A program made the translations under genes and the position numbers. Source: Chloroflexota bacterium (GTDB taxonomy: Bacteria; Chloroflexota; Anaerolineae; Aggregatilineales; Phototrophicaceae). From it: a DNA stretch of 64,000 nucleotides. Positions 26,632 through 35,462 of the stretch are shown one piece after another. The notes beneath the pieces are model-generated. The model did no database searches, had not been told where the DNA came from, and saw only the letters and a list, made by a program, of their open reading frames with translations. Positions within the stretch are counted from its first letter, which is position 1; each line of letters starts with the position of its first letter. The DNA lies in the NCBI GenBank assembly GCA_028875245.1, contig JAPPEU010000057.1:1-64000 (forward strand). Reading direction: 5' to 3'.

Positions 26632-26702
26632 TGACGGGGCGACCAACCGGCCGCCCTCGAATGTACTGACTGTGCCGCGGGCGACCCGCCGGGCCGCCCC
26701 TT
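26632..26702. repeat. Degenerate family A repeats
   Basis: GACGGGGCGACCAACCGGCC and GCGGGCGACCCGCCGGGCCG resemble family A arms but the stems are less regular. They lie between the binding-protein and ATPase genes. Confidence 0.55.
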
Positions 26703-26726
26703 CGATTGCCGAATGTTACACGTAAA

Positions 26727-27728
26727 CTAGCGATAACCCGCGATCGCCAAATCAGACACCTGCTCGTAGTTGCTGGTGTCGATGAAGCCGGCGCCGGTAT
26801 CCGCGTTGAGCGGCGCCAGGCCGAACTTCGCTGTCAGGCAGATGCTGAGGACCGGCAGGTAGCCTTGCAGGAAGGGCTGCTGATCCGCGGTCAAGTGAAT
26901 CCAGTCCTCGGCGAATCCCTGCATGATGAATTCGTTGGTATCAAAGCCGACGGCTTTGATCTGACCCGCTTCCAGGCCAGCCGCCTCGAAGTAGGTCTGG
27001 GTATTGCCAAGGGTCTGCCCGCCAGAGAAGACGACAAGCTTAACGTCCGGATTGTCGGTGAGGGCGGCGACCATGGCCGGGATGCCGATATTCGGGTCAG
27101 CAGCCCAGGTTGGAGCCGAATCGACGTGGACGATTTCCACGCCGGCTTCTTCTAACACTTCCCAGGTGCCCAATTCGCGCAAGGCGCGTTCACGCTGCGC
27201 TAAGTTAGCCAGGACGATGGCTTTATCGCCCGCGCCGATGCCAAATTGGCGGACGGCCTCTGCGCCCAAGGCGCGGCCCTGGGAATAGAGTTGGGCGCCG
27301 ACATAGCCGCCACCGTAACGGGCGCGGACCTGATCGACATCGACATTCTGGTACATCATGATAATGCCGGCTTCGGCCGCTTCCGCCGCCAGCGGCATGA
27401 TCGCTTCGTTGCCCGGGTGCCCCATCATGGCGATGCCATCGGGGGCCTGCGCCACCGCTTCGCGCAACTGCTGCGTCATCAACTCGCTGTCCCAGCCAGA
27501 AAAGACATATTCGACATTGGCGCCGAGATCGCGCTCAGCCGCCAGCGCGCCGCGATAGACGATACCAGCGAATGCGTCGCCCTCGGTGCCGCCAGCGAAG
27601 AAGCGGATCGTCACGCCCTCGCACCAGTGCGCCTGATCGAGATCATCCTGGGCGAGCGCCGGCGCCGCCAAGGCGAACAGCACCGCCGCGACCAACAAGA
27701 GACTTGCCATTTTCCGATTGTTAGACAT
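26727..27728 (-). CDS. Periplasmic sugar-binding protein (ribose/LsrB-like)
   Basis: The start at 27728 (MSNNRKMASLLLVAAVLFAL, cleavage near APALAQ-D) follows GGAGGAA and gives 333 residues; the track ORF extends upstream without support. The mature protein has the type I periplasmic binding fold, with GIAMMGHPGNEAIMPLAAEA and VVFSGGQTLGNTQ. It is the first gene of the minus-strand operon with the ATPase, the permease and the Gfo/Idh enzyme, so it delivers a pentose, hexose or cyclitol to that importer. Confidence 0.9.
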   Translation of the reverse strand: MSNNRKMASLLLVAAVLFALAAPALAQDDLDQAHWCEGVTIRFFAGGTEGDAFAGIVYRGALAAERDLGANVEYVFSGWDSELMTQQLREAVAQAPDGIAMMGHPGNEAIMPLAAEAAEAGIIMMYQNVDVDQVRARYGGGYVGAQLYSQGRALGAEAVRQFGIGAGDKAIVLANLAQRERALRELGTWEVLEEAGVEIVHVDSAPTWAADPNIGIPAMVAALTDNPDVKLVVFSGGQTLGNTQTYFEAAGLEAGQIKAVGFDTNEFIMQGFAEDWIHLTADQQPFLQGYLPVLSICLTAKFGLAPLNADTGAGFIDTSNYEQVSDLAIAGYR

Positions 27729-27989
27729 AACTTCCTCCATCGAATCTCGTAACGAAACGGAAGCCAGCTTGCATCGTGAGACCGCCACAACAGCGCGCAA
27801 AGCCTGAATCTGCAAAACTGACCTGGCAAAGTCTAACATCTAATTTCGTTAACTGACAAGACCGCTGTGGCTATGGCAGCCTGCAAAGCACATACGGTAC
27901 AATGGCGCAATCTGTCCGACGCACTGCAATTCTGTAACAGATTGTTGTGTCTTGTCTAGTTCTGCAAGTTGATTTGCACGGAGGAAAAC

Positions 27990-29546
27990 ATGTTCAAACG
28001 TACACTGTTCACCTGCCTGGTGCTGAGCATCCTGCTCATCACATCGCCGGCCGTCTTGGCGCAGGATGACATCCTGCTCTACGGCGGCAACCAAGACATC
28101 GACAATATCGACCCGGCCATCGGCGAGAACTACTCGATCAATGCCGCCCTGCGCAGCCTGTATGACGCCTTGTTCATCGCGCGCGGCTACGATATCGAGC
28201 CGCATCTGGTCGAGAGTTGGGAAGTCAACGATGACGCCACCGTCTGGACCTTCACCTTGCACGATCACGCCGTCTTCCATGATGGCAGCCCGGTGACGGC
28301 TGATGCGGTGGTATACAGTTTCAACCGCATGATGGCGATTTCCGGTCCGCCAACCTGGCGCTGGGAAACGATCACGGACGAGAATTCGGCCCAGGCCTTG
28401 GACGACCATACGGTGCAATTCACGCTGACCCAGCCCTACGCGCCCTTCATCGGCACCTTGACCCAGGTCTTCATTGTAAATCCCGCCATTGTGGAAGCCA
28501 ATGCGGGCGACGACATGGGCCAGGCCTACCTCAAGGAAAACGCCGCGGGTTCCGGCCCCTTCATGCAGGGGCGCTGGGAAATCGGCAACTTGTATGAGTT
28601 CATTGCCGTGCAGGACTATTGGGCCGGCTGGCGCGGAGATGACCATCTGGATGGCTTCATCTGGATCATCCAGCGTGATGGCGCGACGCAGTTGAACTCC
28701 ATATTAGCCGGTGAAACACACGTCGCTGATCAAGCGACGCCGGCCGACAAGGACAAAATCATAGAGTCGCCAAATCATGTATGGGAAGAGCATCCGGGAA
28801 CCTACGTGAATACGTTGAAGTTGAACAACCTGGGCGAGTACACCGGCGACGTCAACTTGCGCAAGGCGATCGCGCATGCGATGAACTACGAAGCCATGGT
28901 GCAGGCCCAGGAAGAAAGCATCAGCTTGATGTTTGGCCCCACGCCTGATTATTTCCCCGGTTATGTCGAAACGCTGAACTACCCGACCTATGATCTGGAC
29001 AAAGCGCGGGAATACCTGGCGATGACACCCTGGCCCGACGGCGGCATCAGCCTGGATTATGTCTATGTCACCGAACTCTCGCACGAGATCGTCCCGGGTC
29101 TGATTCTACTGGAAGGCCTGGCGGAGATCGGCATCGAGATGAACATGGTGCCGATGCTTTGGCCCGATATGGTCGCCAGTTGCGGCTCGCCGGAAACCGG
29201 ACCGGACATTATCAACATTTACACCGTGCCGTCCTTCATTGATCCGGACGCCCACCTCTACAACCAGTATCACTCGGATCAATGGGGCAGCTTCAACTCC
29301 TGCAGCTTCTACGAGAACGAGCGCGTGGACGATCTGCTGGATACCGCTCGCGTCACCGGCGACGCCGAGATGCGCGAGGAAATGTATGTCGAGGCTCAGG
29401 AGATCATCAACGATGATCAGCCCTCGGTCTGGATGTACACCTTGAACAGTGGCACGGCGCTCAACACCTGTGTCAAAGGTTATCGCTACTCGCCCTATTA
29501 TCAGGTCACGGCGCTCTTCCAGGATCTGTGGATGGAAGGCTGCTAG
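27990..29546 (+). CDS. Oligopeptide/nickel-type ABC transporter substrate-binding protein
   Basis: The start at 27990 (MFKRTLFTCLVLSILLITSP) follows GGAGGAAAAC; the track start 27969 is 7 codons early. The 518-residue family-5 binding protein has a signal peptide ending near AVLAQ-D. It carries the fold markers LVESWEVNDDATVWTFTL, HDGSPVTADAVVYSFNRM and LRKAIAHAMNYEAM. The family binds peptides, but many environmental members bind other polar solutes. Its permease and ATPase partners (31418-35462) lie downstream, separated from it by two foreign-looking genes. Confidence 0.92.
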   Translation: MFKRTLFTCLVLSILLITSPAVLAQDDILLYGGNQDIDNIDPAIGENYSINAALRSLYDALFIARGYDIEPHLVESWEVNDDATVWTFTLHDHAVFHDGSPVTADAVVYSFNRMMAISGPPTWRWETITDENSAQALDDHTVQFTLTQPYAPFIGTLTQVFIVNPAIVEANAGDDMGQAYLKENAAGSGPFMQGRWEIGNLYEFIAVQDYWAGWRGDDHLDGFIWIIQRDGATQLNSILAGETHVADQATPADKDKIIESPNHVWEEHPGTYVNTLKLNNLGEYTGDVNLRKAIAHAMNYEAMVQAQEESISLMFGPTPDYFPGYVETLNYPTYDLDKAREYLAMTPWPDGGISLDYVYVTELSHEIVPGLILLEGLAEIGIEMNMVPMLWPDMVASCGSPETGPDIINIYTVPSFIDPDAHLYNQYHSDQWGSFNSCSFYENERVDDLLDTARVTGDAEMREEMYVEAQEIINDDQPSVWMYTLNSGTALNTCVKGYRYSPYYQVTALFQDLWMEGC

Positions 29547-29572
29547 GCAGGCATCGTCCAAATCTCACTGTG

Positions 29573-29604
29573 ACTCCCCTCCTGCTGATATTGTGGGAGG
29601 GGAA
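29573..29604 (+). terminator. Hairpin after the binding-protein gene
   Basis: TCCCCTCC and GGAGGGGA pair over 8 bp around a 13-nt loop, 30 bp after the stop codon. There is no U-run, so it may stabilise or attenuate the mRNA rather than terminate it. It could also be a short family C remnant. Confidence 0.4.
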
Positions 29605-29673
29605 CTTCGTCGGTGTGTTACATTGAAGTATGAAGCCGAATCTCATTGCGGATAAGATCTACCGTCATTTACC

Positions 29674-30252
29674 ATGAATGCGCAAATGTGGGAGCTTATG
29701 GCGAATCCTACAGTGTTGGATTTGGATCAGTTGAGGAAAGCAATTCCGTATATGTCAGTCAACTTGGCGGATTTAATTCATGAAGCTGTCGTCATGTGCT
29801 TCCACCATGGCCAACATCGTTCTGGAGTAGCTTGCCAAATACGAGACTTTGAAAACATTCTTGCAGCGGCGACAATAGTTTGGACCAAGTCGTTTTCAGA
29901 CATAATTCAAAGAACATTTGGTGAAACTGGATATGCTGTAGAATTCGCCGCAGAAGGCATAGCTTGTCTGACGATTACGGAATTTACCGAATATACTGTA
30001 ATTGAGCGGTCCATTAGACATGATGGCGTCGACTTTTGGTTGGCAAGCAAAGATGAAACCGGTAGGCATACTTTCCAACGCGCGGCAAGAATGGAAAGCA
30101 AAGGAATAACTGAAGCAAGATACCCAAGCGATATAAAGAATCAACTAGACCGGGGAATTAAACAGACCAAACAATCCGATCATACGGATTTGCCTGTGTA
30201 CATTATAGCTACGGAATTCAGTCAACCTGTTATCTATATGGTGCAGCGATGA
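29674..30252 (+). CDS. Unknown protein, possible PD-(D/E)XK nuclease-like
   Basis: I do not recognise this 192-residue protein. The C-terminal half contains DGVDFWLAS, then about 20 residues later ARMESKGI. That is a D...ExK spacing like a PD-(D/E)XK nuclease core, but the match is weak. The region is visibly AT-richer than its neighbours (26 G/C in the 60 bases from 29701). It overlaps the next gene by 4 bp (ATGA), so the two are coupled. An internal ATG at 29698, close after GGGAG, could be the real start. The two genes split the binding-protein and permease genes of one transporter. Confidence 0.6.
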   Translation: MNAQMWELMANPTVLDLDQLRKAIPYMSVNLADLIHEAVVMCFHHGQHRSGVACQIRDFENILAAATIVWTKSFSDIIQRTFGETGYAVEFAAEGIACLTITEFTEYTVIERSIRHDGVDFWLASKDETGRHTFQRAARMESKGITEARYPSDIKNQLDRGIKQTKQSDHTDLPVYIIATEFSQPVIYMVQR

Positions 30253-31421
30253 ATGAAAAGGTACAAGATGTCACGCGTTTACATCGAAAGGCAATGGAAT
30301 TTGCCGACGAATCCCGAGTGGCCAAACTCTACGGAGATCTCGAAAAGTATCTGCATTACACGCGCCTCGCCCTCGAAAGAGAAGCCGCTGCCGCTGACAT
30401 GATGGTTGACGAGGACGTCGAGCCTACGCGCTCTGTCTTGCATCGCAGCGCCGCAACATTGGCATGGCGCTGCGAAGAATACGACCGGGCGAAACGCCTT
30501 ATCTATCGCGCTCTAGGCGGCAACCCCCCGACCGATATAGAGTATGAGTTGTATAACTTGCTCGGCAAGGTAAAATTTGAATTAGCTGGCATTGAACTTG
30601 GAAAGCACAAGGTTCAATTCGGCCTTCAAGGAAGGGAAGTCGGCTTTGGAACAGCGTCGGCAAGAGAGCTAAATTCTCGGATAATCGCTATTGAGGATTT
30701 GGTGCGGCAGACAATCAGATTCCGCAACCGTTCGGCGAAGTACAGGCCCAACGTAGTTGAGATGGCGGAAGGATATCGAATTTATCAAGGAGAAACAGAA
30801 GCCGCCAGTTTCATTGTACATCTCACATTGGGCAGACCGAGAGAATCAATGTTGCCGGGATTCGTCGATTTCGATCAGATTGTTTCTCCGTTAATTCAAA
30901 ATCTTGGCTTGCTCCAGGACGGACAAATTAGTGCACTAGAAGATCAGTTTGACGAGCCGGCAGACTACGCTAGTTTCATGAATGCCGCGAAGTCTCTCGC
31001 CCCCGACGGCGACAAGATTTCGTCCGTCAATTTGCAGGCAAGGATTGAAAATAAGATTGAACGCCTATTCTTTAAGCGGTCCAAAGCTGAATTACGTGAA
31101 ATTCCCTTGCCGGACATTGGTAAAGAGGAGGAGTTTCAGGCAACATATGAAAACATTGTCAGAAAGGGTGTCTTAAAGGTCGCTGACGATCGTGAAACGC
31201 CTATATGTGTGCTGATAACTGACAGCCGCAAAACATGGTATATTGAGGGACCCGAAGACATAATTGAAAAGATTGGGCGGTCATACTGGCGATCTGCCGT
31301 CGAAGTTGAAGGTATAGACACAAGCAAATCTCCAACGCGCAAAAGCATCCTAGTCGACGATGTGGCCAACATTAGAGAACTTCCATCAGGGCGGTACCTA
31401 ACCTCGTTCGCATTCCCATGA
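30249..31421 (+). CDS. Unknown protein with TPR-like N-terminus
   Basis: A 390-residue protein with no family I can name. Residues 1 to about 120 are helical and repeat-like (YGDLEKYLHYTRLALERE, AATLAWRCEEYDRAKRLIYR), similar to tetratricopeptide pairs. The remainder is mixed alpha/beta with a charged middle (IENKIERLFFKRSKAELREI). It is cytosolic, without signal or membrane segments. It is coupled to the previous gene (ATGA), and its own stop overlaps the start of the next permease (ATGA at 31418), so it has been fitted into the operon without a gap. AT-rich codon use matches its partner and differs from the transporter genes. Confidence 0.6.
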   Translation: MNEKVQDVTRLHRKAMEFADESRVAKLYGDLEKYLHYTRLALEREAAAADMMVDEDVEPTRSVLHRSAATLAWRCEEYDRAKRLIYRALGGNPPTDIEYELYNLLGKVKFELAGIELGKHKVQFGLQGREVGFGTASARELNSRIIAIEDLVRQTIRFRNRSAKYRPNVVEMAEGYRIYQGETEAASFIVHLTLGRPRESMLPGFVDFDQIVSPLIQNLGLLQDGQISALEDQFDEPADYASFMNAAKSLAPDGDKISSVNLQARIENKIERLFFKRSKAELREIPLPDIGKEEEFQATYENIVRKGVLKVADDRETPICVLITDSRKTWYIEGPEDIIEKIGRSYWRSAVEVEGIDTSKSPTRKSILVDDVANIRELPSGRYLTSFAFP

Positions 31422-32431
31422 ACATCCGCTTCTACATCTTGCGGCGCATCGCCTTGCTCATCCCGACGCTGATCGGCTTGAGCATCTTGACATTCGCCAT
31501 CGCCCGCATCGTGCCTGGCGACCCGGTCGGTCTGGCGGCGGGTCCACAAGCCACCCAAGAAATCAAGGATGCCTTGCGGCGGGACTTGGGGCTGGATCAG
31601 CCCTTGCCGATACAATATATCAATTACATGGCGGGTCTCTTCCGCGGCGATTGGGGCGAGTCTCTGTACACGCGCCGCGCTGTCATCAGCGAGCTGCGCG
31701 CCTTTTGGCCGGCCACGCTCGAGTTGACGACCGCCGCCGTCGTCATCGCGACGCTGCTGGGCGTGCCAGCCGGCGTCATCTCGGCGATGTATCGCAATCG
31801 CCTGCCCGACCATGTCGCTCGCGTCCTGTCGCTCTTCTTCGTCAGCTTCCCCTCATTCTGGCTGGCCATGATTTTCCAGACCTGGTTCGGGCGCGATCTT
31901 GGGCTTTTCCCCATCAGCAAGCGCCTGCCTGTGCTGGTCGCTCCGCCCGCGTCGACCACGGGCTTATTTCTCGTCGACAGTCTGATTCAACTCGACTTTG
32001 ACACTTTCTTGGTATCGCTAAGGCACATATTCGTTCCCGCGCTTGTGCTCTCATTCGGCGCCTTCGCCAGCATCACGCGCATCACCCGCGCCAGCATGGT
32101 CGAGGCGCTCGAGAAAGATTTTGTGCGGATGGAGCGCGCCATCGGCATCCCCTACCGCGTCATCATCTTCAAATACGTTTTGCGCAACGCACTTATCGCC
32201 ACGATCACGGTGATATCGCTGAATTTCGGCTGGCTAATGGCGGGCGCCGTCTTGATCGAGACGATATTCGATTGGCCCGGGCTGGGCTTATACGCGGTTA
32301 AAGCATCCTTAAGTCTCGATTTTCAACCGATCATGGGCATCGCCATTTTGTACGGCATCGTCTTCAGCCTGGTCAATATCCTGACCGATATCGTCTACGG
32401 CATTCTGGATCCGAGGATTCGTTATGGCTGA
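31418..32431 (+). CDS. Oligopeptide-type ABC transporter permease (DppB type)
   Basis: This 337-residue permease begins MNIRFYILRRIALLIPTLIG, the usual DppB opening, followed by the IVPGDPV motif. The membrane core includes the EAA-like loop VEALEKDFVRMERAIGIPYRV and the terminal DIVYGILDPRIRYG that marks the end of DppB proteins. It works with the DppC-type permease that overlaps it by 8 bp. Its start overlaps the stop of the inserted unknown gene. Confidence 0.93.
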   Translation: MNIRFYILRRIALLIPTLIGLSILTFAIARIVPGDPVGLAAGPQATQEIKDALRRDLGLDQPLPIQYINYMAGLFRGDWGESLYTRRAVISELRAFWPATLELTTAAVVIATLLGVPAGVISAMYRNRLPDHVARVLSLFFVSFPSFWLAMIFQTWFGRDLGLFPISKRLPVLVAPPASTTGLFLVDSLIQLDFDTFLVSLRHIFVPALVLSFGAFASITRITRASMVEALEKDFVRMERAIGIPYRVIIFKYVLRNALIATITVISLNFGWLMAGAVLIETIFDWPGLGLYAVKASLSLDFQPIMGIAILYGIVFSLVNILTDIVYGILDPRIRYG

Positions 32432-33437
32432 CGGGCAACCCCCCTCTAAATCTCCCCCCAATGCATTAGGGGGAGACTTTCAGTCCGCGCCTGATTCGCG
32501 AATTGACGCGAGCCATGCTCCCCTCCCTAATGCTTTGGGAAGGGGCCGGGGGAGGGGTAGAAAAGCGAAGTCCGCCCGCTCCGCCCGCTGGGAGAATATC
32601 GCCCGCGGTCTCTATCGCTTCCGCTCCAACCGGCTTTCCATGGTCGGGCTTACCATGCTGATCTTCATCTTGTTGGTAGCGATCTTCGCGCCGTTCATCG
32701 CTCCTTATCCTGAAGACGCCGCCGGCAAAACGCGCGTGATGGCCCGCTTGCAGCCGCCGAGCGAAGACTTCGCATTTGGCACGGACAAAGTGGGCCGCGA
32801 TATTTTCAGCCGTGTGATCATGGGCACGGGCCTCGCCCTGCAGGTCGGCAGCATTATCATCTTGCTGGCGACGACAATCGGCGTCACCATCGGCGCGATA
32901 TCCGGTTATGCCGGCGGCTGGCTGGACGATATTCTGATGCGCATCACCGATGTCTTTCTGACTGTGCCGGCGCTGGTCCTGGCGATCGCCATTTCGGCCG
33001 CCCTGGGCAAAGGCATCGTCAACGCGATGATCGGCATTTCCCTGGTCTGGTGGCCTGGTTTCGCCCGCTTGACACGCAGCCTGGTGCTGTCCTTGCGCGA
33101 GGAACCATTTGTCGAAGCGGCATACGGCATCGGCGCAGGACACCCGCGCATCATCTTCCGGCACATCCTGCCGAATGCCGTATCGCCGATCATCATCAAG
33201 ATGACGACTGATTTCGGCTTCGCAGTGCTGACCGCGGCCGCCCTCGGTTTCATCGGCTTGGGCGCGCAGCCGCCGACGCCGGAATGGGGCGCCATGATCA
33301 ACGACGGCCGGCGCTTCTTCCCCGACGAATGGTGGATCGCCACCTTTCCCGGCGTTGCCATCTGGTTGATGGTCTTCAGCTGGAACCTGATCGGCGACGG
33401 CCTGCGCGATGTGCTCGACCCGCGCTCGCGGCGATGA
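32424..33437 (+). CDS. Oligopeptide-type ABC transporter permease (DppC type) with repeat-derived N-terminus
   Basis: This 337-residue protein is a normal DppC from about residue 60 onward (FRSNRLSMVGLTMLIFI, FGTDKVGRDIFSRVI, EEPFVEAAYGIGAGHPRIIF and the closing GDGLRDVLDPR). The first 55 residues (rich in Pro, Gly and Arg) are encoded by a family C repeat carrying CCCCCAATGCATTAGGGGGA and its partner arm. The only good start is ATG 32424 within the DppB overlap, so the repeat appears to be translated as a cytoplasmic N-terminal tail. Confidence 0.9.
   Translation: MADGQPPSKSPPNALGGDFQSAPDSRIDASHAPLPNALGRGRGRGRKAKSARSARWENIARGLYRFRSNRLSMVGLTMLIFILLVAIFAPFIAPYPEDAAGKTRVMARLQPPSEDFAFGTDKVGRDIFSRVIMGTGLALQVGSIIILLATTIGVTIGAISGYAGGWLDDILMRITDVFLTVPALVLAIAISAALGKGIVNAMIGISLVWWPGFARLTRSLVLSLREEPFVEAAYGIGAGHPRIIFRHILPNAVSPIIIKMTTDFGFAVLTAAALGFIGLGAQPPTPEWGAMINDGRRFFPDEWWIATFPGVAIWLMVFSWNLIGDGLRDVLDPRSRR
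32445..32562. repeat. Family C repeat inside the DppC reading frame
   Basis: Left arm TCCCCCCAATGCATTAGGGG and right arm CTCCCTAATGCTTTGGGAAG with GGGCCGGGGGAGGGG. The reading frame stays open through the whole repeat. Confidence 0.75.
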
Positions 33438-33444
33438 TGGCGCG

Positions 33445-34470
33445 ATGACCGACCTGCTCAACATAGACGACTTGCATCTCGAATTCCACACCTATGACGG
33501 CGTGGCGAAAGTGCTGGCCGGCGTCAACCTGACGATGCGGCGCGGCGATGTGCTCGGCCTGGTGGGCGAGACCGGCTGCGGCAAATCGATGACTGCGCTG
33601 TCCGTTCCCCGATTGATACCGATGCCGCCGGGAGTTATCACCGCCGGACGCGTGACCTTCAATGGCGAGGATATCCTTAGCAAGAGCGAAAGCGAGATGG
33701 AGGCCTTCCGCGCCCGCCATGTCGGCATGATTTTTCAGGACCCGGTGACGAACCTCAATCCGCTCTTTACCATCCGCGAGCAATTGGTCGATGCGGTGCT
33801 CTATCAGCAGGCGCAGGGGAAGAAAGTGCCCGGGCGCTGGCGCGGTTTCAGCCCATCGGTGAGGCAGCTGCGGAAGGACGCGCATGAACGCGCCGTCGAG
33901 TTGATGCGCCTGACCGGCATCCCCGATGGCGACAAGCGGATCTACGATTATCCGCATCAGTTCAGCGGCGGCATGCGGCAGCGCGTGCTGATCGCGATGG
34001 CCCTCGCCGGCGACCCGGACCTGCTGATCGCTGATGAGCCGACAACGGCGCTCGATGTCACGATTCAGGCGCAGATTCTGCGCTTGATTCGCTCGCTGGT
34101 GGCGCAATTGGGCTTGACCGTCCTGCTCATCACGCACAATCTCGGCGTCGTGGCGCGCAGCTGCGAGCGGGTCGCTGTCATGTACGCCGGCCGCGTCATT
34201 GAAGAATCGCCGGTGCGCGAATTGTTCCGCAACCCGAAACATCCTTACACGCGCGGCTTGATTGCGGCGGTGCCACAGAAGGATGTGGGGCGCGGCGGTC
34301 TGGAAGGTATTCCTGGCATGATTCCCAACTTGATCAACCCGCCATCTGGCTGCCGTTTTCACCCGCGCTGCGAACAGGCGATGGATCGCTGCCGGACGAG
34401 CGTTCCACCGGCGATTGATGTTGGCGCCGGGCATAACGCTGCATGTTTCCTCTACCCGGAGGATGCATGA
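33445..34470 (+). CDS. Oligopeptide-type ABC transporter ATPase (DppD type)
   Basis: Starting at ATG 33445 ([20 protein letters not shown]) this is 341 residues; the track start 33409 lies inside DppC. Walker A is GETGCGKS, the signature [15 protein letters not shown], Walker [13 protein letters not shown] and the switch His is in LITHNLGV. The C-terminal oligopeptide-ATPase extension has the [14 protein letters not shown] cysteine motif that can hold an iron-sulfur cluster in DppD proteins. A 4-bp overlap couples it to the next ATPase. Confidence 0.93.
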   Translation: MTDLLNIDDLHLEFHTYDGVAKVLAGVNLTMRRGDVLGLVGETGCGKSMTALSVPRLIPMPPGVITAGRVTFNGEDILSKSESEMEAFRARHVGMIFQDPVTNLNPLFTIREQLVDAVLYQQAQGKKVPGRWRGFSPSVRQLRKDAHERAVELMRLTGIPDGDKRIYDYPHQFSGGMRQRVLIAMALAGDPDLLIADEPTTALDVTIQAQILRLIRSLVAQLGLTVLLITHNLGVVARSCERVAVMYAGRVIEESPVRELFRNPKHPYTRGLIAAVPQKDVGRGGLEGIPGMIPNLINPPSGCRFHPRCEQAMDRCRTSVPPAIDVGAGHNAACFLYPEDA

Positions 34471-35462
34471 GTCATTTGCTGGAAGTCAAAGATCTGCGCA
34501 AGTTTTTTCCCGTGCACGGCGGGCTCTTCAATCGAAAAACGACGGATTTCCGCGCCGTTGACGGCGTCAGTTTTGTTTTGCAAGAGGGCAAGACGCTGGG
34601 GCTGGTGGGCGAATCCGGCTCGGGCAAAACGACCATCGGCAAGTGCATCCTGCGCTTGATGGAACCCAGCGCCGGGCGGATCCTCTACGCCGGGGCGGAT
34701 ATCACGCATCTGAAACAGCGTGACTTGCGCCGCCTGCGCAGCGAGATTCAGATGATCTATCAGGCGCCGGCCGCTTCGCTCAATGGGCGCATGACCGTCG
34801 GCCAAATCATCGGTGAGCCGCTTTGGATCCACGAGAGCCTCAAAGGCGACCCGGCGCGCGACCGCGTCCTTGAGTTGATGAATGTCGTCGGCCTCAAAGA
34901 AGAGCACTACTATCGCTATCCGCATGAATTCAGCGGCGGGCAGCAGCAGCGCATCGGCATCGCGCGCGCGTTGGCGGTGCAGCCCCGGCTGATCGTGCTT
35001 GATGAGCCGACCTCGGCGCTGGATGTCTCGGTGCAGGCGCAAATCCTCAATCTCCTGCAAGACCTGCAGGATCAATTCGATCTGACTTATCTTTTCATCT
35101 CGCATGATCTTGGCGTCGTGCGCTATATGTGCGATGAAGTAGCGCTGCTTTATCTGGGCAAGCTCGTCGAGGTCGCGGCTACCGAGGTCATCTTTGAAAG
35201 CCCGAAGCATCCGTACACGCAGGCGCTGATCTCCGCCATTCCCGAGCCGGATCCTGATTCGCAGCGGGAAGAAATCATTCTGCATGGGGAGCTGTCGTCT
35301 ACCATTTCCCCCCTGACGCTTGCGGGGAGCGGCTGCCCGTTCGCGCCGCGCTGCCATGCCGAGAAACTGACGCAATGCGAGACGGTTCCCCCGCCGCTGC
35401 TGGAGGTAGAGCGCGCGCATCAGGTCGCCTGTCATTTGCATCCCCAACTGGACAGCGCCTGA
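34467..35462 (+). CDS. Oligopeptide-type ABC transporter ATPase (DppF type)
   Basis: The start at 34467 ([19 protein letters not shown]) follows CCGGAGG and overlaps the DppD stop; the product has 331 residues. Walker A is GESGSGKTT, the signature FSGGQQQRIGIARAL, Walker B LIVLDEPTSALD and the switch His is in FISHDLGV. The C-terminal CPFAPRC motif is typical. It pairs with the DppD-type subunit as a heterodimer. Its stop codon overlaps the start of a DUF917 gene (TGATG), which ties that enzyme to this importer. Confidence 0.93.
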   Translation: MSHLLEVKDLRKFFPVHGGLFNRKTTDFRAVDGVSFVLQEGKTLGLVGESGSGKTTIGKCILRLMEPSAGRILYAGADITHLKQRDLRRLRSEIQMIYQAPAASLNGRMTVGQIIGEPLWIHESLKGDPARDRVLELMNVVGLKEEHYYRYPHEFSGGQQQRIGIARALAVQPRLIVLDEPTSALDVSVQAQILNLLQDLQDQFDLTYLFISHDLGVVRYMCDEVALLYLGKLVEVAATEVIFESPKHPYTQALISAIPEPDPDSQREEIILHGELSSTISPLTLAGSGCPFAPRCHAEKLTQCETVPPPLLEVERAHQVACHLHPQLDSA

